From an uncultured Bifidobacteriaceae bacterium (GTDB taxonomy: Bacteria; Actinomycetota; Actinomycetes; Actinomycetales; Bifidobacteriaceae), in assembly GCA_946891915.1 (NCBI GenBank), contig CAMPNN010000043.1, forward strand, positions 1 to 7,304: a DNA stretch of 7,304 nucleotides. The letters run 5' to 3'. Within the stretch, counting starts at the first letter, position 1. Every line of letters begins with the position of its first letter. A program made the translations under genes and the position numbers. Of this stretch, positions 4,943-7,304 are shown piece after piece. Below the pieces are notes generated by a model. It made no database searches. It was not told where the DNA came from and saw nothing but the letters and a program-made list of their open reading frames with translations.

Positions 4943-5908
4943 CTAATCTACAACATGCAAAGTACGATAAATGTAATTTTTATATTTTTCGGGATTAAGC
5001 CTACTACATATTTCAACATTCGGAGTTTTACCAGAGAAGAAATTAGCATCAACAAGAACTGAGCCATAACTTGGTCCAGGAGTTGCATCAACTTGGCAAT
5101 AATATTTTGTGCACTCGCTTATACATTCAGGATATAACGCAGCGGCAACAGCAGATGGATCAGCCATATCTAGGTAAGCATCCCCAAAACGGCTAACATT
5201 CATTTCCATTAATTCCCTATTACAATCAATAACAAACTTACCGAGTTCTCCACTTTTGCGAATATTAGCAATTTCTTGTGGATTCAGCATACATTCTCCC
5301 AAGCATGCGTCCCATCCAACAAACATAATATTTTTAAGACCAGAATCAACTAATATCTTTGCAGCTTCTGCATCTTGCCAAATATTAAATTCTGCTACAG
5401 GAGAAACGTTTCCACGGCCTAAACCAGCAGACCCCATAACGACTATGCGACCAACTTTTTTCATCGCTTCATAATCAACCTTAATAGCTAGAGCAATGTT
5501 AGTTAATGGTCCTAATGCAATAATGTCTATTTCACCATCTTCACTGTTTCTCAAAGTTTCAATCATTTTCAAAACAGCATTACCATTACTCTCTTTCAAA
5601 CGATGAGGCACTAAACCAATATCACCCATTCCATCTCTACCATGAGTTTCATGAGCATAAGCCAAATCGCGTAACAGCATGCTTCTGCTTCCTTTATACA
5701 CAGGTGGCTCATATGAACCAGCATGCTCGATAGTAGTAAGCGTATTAATAGTCGCTTGTTCCATGCACACGTTTCCTGATACAGTGCAAAACATTAATAT
5801 TTCATATCTAGGATCATTTAAAGCCATGGCAATTGCCATAGCATCATCCGAACCACAATCTGTATCGATTATTATTTTCTTTTTAGAATGAATTCCTTGA
5901 TTTTCCAT
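4943..5908 (-). CDS. Nucleoside hydrolase (IunH/Rih family)
   Basis: A 321-residue cytoplasmic nucleoside hydrolase that splits the N-glycosidic bond of nucleosides to release base and ribose. The calcium- and ribose-binding signature DTDCGSDDA (15-23) is intact, as are GN at 45-46, HETHGRDGMGD (86-96), LGPLTNIALAI (132-142), GNVSPVAEFNIWQD (166-179; E173 and N175) and DPSAVAAALYP (250-260; Asp250). The histidine that precedes this last Asp in the classical inosine/uridine group is Ala249 here, so base preference cannot be taken from RihA/RihB-type enzymes. Length is normal for the family. The start lies 17 bp after the mannosidase stop, with a weak GAGAG before the ATG, and suggests one operon. 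The alternative is a related ribosyl hydrolase with a modified substrate. Confidence 0.9.
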   Translation of the reverse strand: MENQGIHSKKKIIIDTDCGSDDAMAIAMALNDPRYEILMFCTVSGNVCMEQATINTLTTIEHAGSYEPPVYKGSRSMLLRDLAYAHETHGRDGMGDIGLVPHRLKESNGNAVLKMIETLRNSEDGEIDIIALGPLTNIALAIKVDYEAMKKVGRIVVMGSAGLGRGNVSPVAEFNIWQDAEAAKILVDSGLKNIMFVGWDACLGECMLNPQEIANIRKSGELGKFVIDCNRELMEMNVSRFGDAYLDMADPSAVAAALYPECISECTKYYCQVDATPGPSYGSVLVDANFFSGKTPNVEICSRLNPEKYKNYIYRTLHVVD

Positions 5909-5925
5909 AAACTCTCAACATCCTA

Positions 5926-7304
5926 TCAATTAATAGAAACTGTAGTTTCAGATGCAATGTGAATACGCAATGAACATAGCTGGAAAGGACGCAATTCTAT
6001 ATTTAACACGTCATTATTCTTGTGCAAAGCTACAGGCATACCGTGCAACACGGGCATTTCCATAAGATCCACTTCTTCAATCGAAGCCGCACGCAAGATT
6101 TTGTTGAGTTTTATTTGCCCACTTGCGCAACCACCACATGGCTCGTAAATACGCAAGATTATATCTCCAGAACAATCGTCAGCTAACTTAACCCAATCTA
6201 ATGCAATTAGACCTGAGTTCCTATGAATCGTAAACAGCGGATCTGCATCTGGAAGCTTATCAATAATTGGCGAATTCAAAAAATCAGCTGTGCTTAGCAC
6301 TGAGTCCATATTTGCATCAGCAATAAATGACCAAGTAAACTCGTGCTTACCTTGATCCGTATTTGGATCCGGGTAAAGAGGCGCAGAAAGCAAAGATAAT
6401 CTAAGCATAGTTCCACAAGATGAAGAATAATCGCCAATAGGAGCAGCATCAGCGCCATAAGTAGACGAATTAGCAACTGCAACAGCATAAGAGGAATCTT
6501 CTATGCGAACAAACCTATGCGTGCATGATTCAAATTTTGCATCATCACTACGAGTATTTTTTACTATTGGACGTTCAATTAAACCATATTGACACTCATA
6601 TTGCGCATTATTTGAACATATAGATGTTGGCATATCTACTTTCAAAAATTGCTCTTCAGCTTTCCAATCAACTTGCGCATGGAAATCAAGTCGTTTAACA
6701 CATGGCTCTAAAATTATATTTGTTTTAATCTTTATATCTTTTTTACATGCCAAGATTTCAACAGACACACCGCCCGATAAAAGTTCTTTAACATCAGCAA
6801 TTGAAGAATCATCAATCTTACAATTCCTCATAAATGCATCTCTATCAACATCCCACGCATCCCATTGGTACGGCTCATCTTTTAGTATCTCGTATTGCGC
6901 CATGCGATAACCAGATGGAATTAGCTCGCGATTAAATTTAATATCTTTAACAGAAGATACTGTGCCATCGCGTTCAATAGTCACACTTAAAACACTATTA
7001 TTAAGAATTATTCCACCATTATTTTTGTGTTTTACAGTTGTTTTATTATTTTTACTGCTTTCATTGCATTGATATAGATTCCAAGCGACCTCATTTTTAC
7101 CCGTATAAGTCAATAACTTTACATTTTCACGCATATTAATCGCGCTAATAGTGCCAGTCGCGCTGTTAGCTTTTACAATCGCATTAGCAATATCTGAAAT
7201 AATTTTACGTAAAGAAGAAATATCTCTAGCATATTCTTCTCTAGCTTGCCTATGAACCCATGCAATAGCAGAGCCTGGAAGAATATCGTGGAACTGGTTC
7301 AATA
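5926..7304 (-). CDS. GH38 alpha-mannosidase, C-terminal part (cut by window edge)
   Basis: The last 458 residues of a glycoside hydrolase family 38 alpha-mannosidase, which removes alpha-linked mannose from glycans. The visible part begins at LNQFHDILPGSAIAWVHR, the family's middle-domain signature, and continues into the C-terminal beta domains: YQWDAWDVD (145-153), LDFHAQVDWKAEEQFLKV (205-222), QYECQYGLIERP (234-245), HRFVRIEDSSYAVAVANSS (262-280), LRLSLLSAPLYPDPNTDQGK (300-319) and LRPFQLCSLRI (436-446). The N-terminal catalytic barrel with the nucleophile Asp lies beyond 7304, so activity cannot be judged. The TTG at 7300-7302 is an internal leucine codon, not a start. Full-length relatives are about 1000 residues. 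It is followed closely by the nucleoside hydrolase gene on the same strand. Confidence 0.93.
   Translation of the reverse strand, partial: LNQFHDILPGSAIAWVHRQAREEYARDISSLRKIISDIANAIVKANSATGTISAINMRENVKLLTYTGKNEVAWNLYQCNESSKNNKTTVKHKNNGGIILNNSVLSVTIERDGTVSSVKDIKFNRELIPSGYRMAQYEILKDEPYQWDAWDVDRDAFMRNCKIDDSSIADVKELLSGGVSVEILACKKDIKIKTNIILEPCVKRLDFHAQVDWKAEEQFLKVDMPTSICSNNAQYECQYGLIERPIVKNTRSDDAKFESCTHRFVRIEDSSYAVAVANSSTYGADAAPIGDYSSSCGTMLRLSLLSAPLYPDPNTDQGKHEFTWSFIADANMDSVLSTADFLNSPIIDKLPDADPLFTIHRNSGLIALDWVKLADDCSGDIILRIYEPCGGCASGQIKLNKILRAASIEEVDLMEMPVLHGMPVALHKNNDVLNIELRPFQLCSLRIHIASETTVSIN

Noticed and set aside
7300..7302. TTG as the true start of the mannosidase
   Set aside because: The sequence there is the internal GH38 motif LNQFHDILPG, so the gene must continue past the window edge.

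Overview
The window looks like chromosomal DNA from a low-GC actinobacterium of the Bifidobacteriaceae, and a Gardnerella-like organism is my best guess. The grounds are the AT-rich coding style together with a GH38 alpha-mannosidase, a nucleoside hydrolase, an acetolactate-synthase-type enzyme and an actinobacterial-looking tRNA-Arg(UCU). This is inference from gene content, not a database match.

Layout. Positions 1-1317 hold no convincing protein gene. They contain five 52-bp tandem repeats (1-260), each with a short palindrome, and then about 1 kb of dispersed, structured repeats. At least four copies of a double-hairpin element (395-467 inverted; 482-585, 749-849 and 1019-1158 forward) and one truncated copy (1237-1307) share a fixed geometry: an 8-bp outer stem, spacers of 1 and 5 nt, a 10-bp inner stem and a 3-nt loop. 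The stem sequences differ between copies but stay paired. The truncated copy ends 10 bp from a tRNA-Arg(UCU) gene on the minus strand (1318-1390), which has its own extended -10 promoter.

Positions 1565-2758 (minus) encode an ArsB/NhaD/SLC13-type membrane permease. Divergent from it, 3044-4795 (plus) encodes a thiamine-diphosphate enzyme of the acetolactate synthase family. Its leader carries five 8-bp tandem repeats just before the start codon. A nested-hairpin, apparently bidirectional terminator (4844-4897) separates it from a convergent minus-strand operon. In that operon a GH38 alpha-mannosidase, cut by the right window edge (5926-7304), is followed after 17 bp by a nucleoside hydrolase (4943-5908).

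Functionally, the right-hand operon points to salvage of sugar from mannose-containing glycans and of ribose or bases from nucleosides. The left-hand pair is a carboxylate/anion permease beside a pyruvate-condensing or related enzyme; a shared substrate is possible but unproven. The most unusual part is the repeat block at 1-1317, where compensatory changes in nested stems point to selection on DNA or RNA structure.
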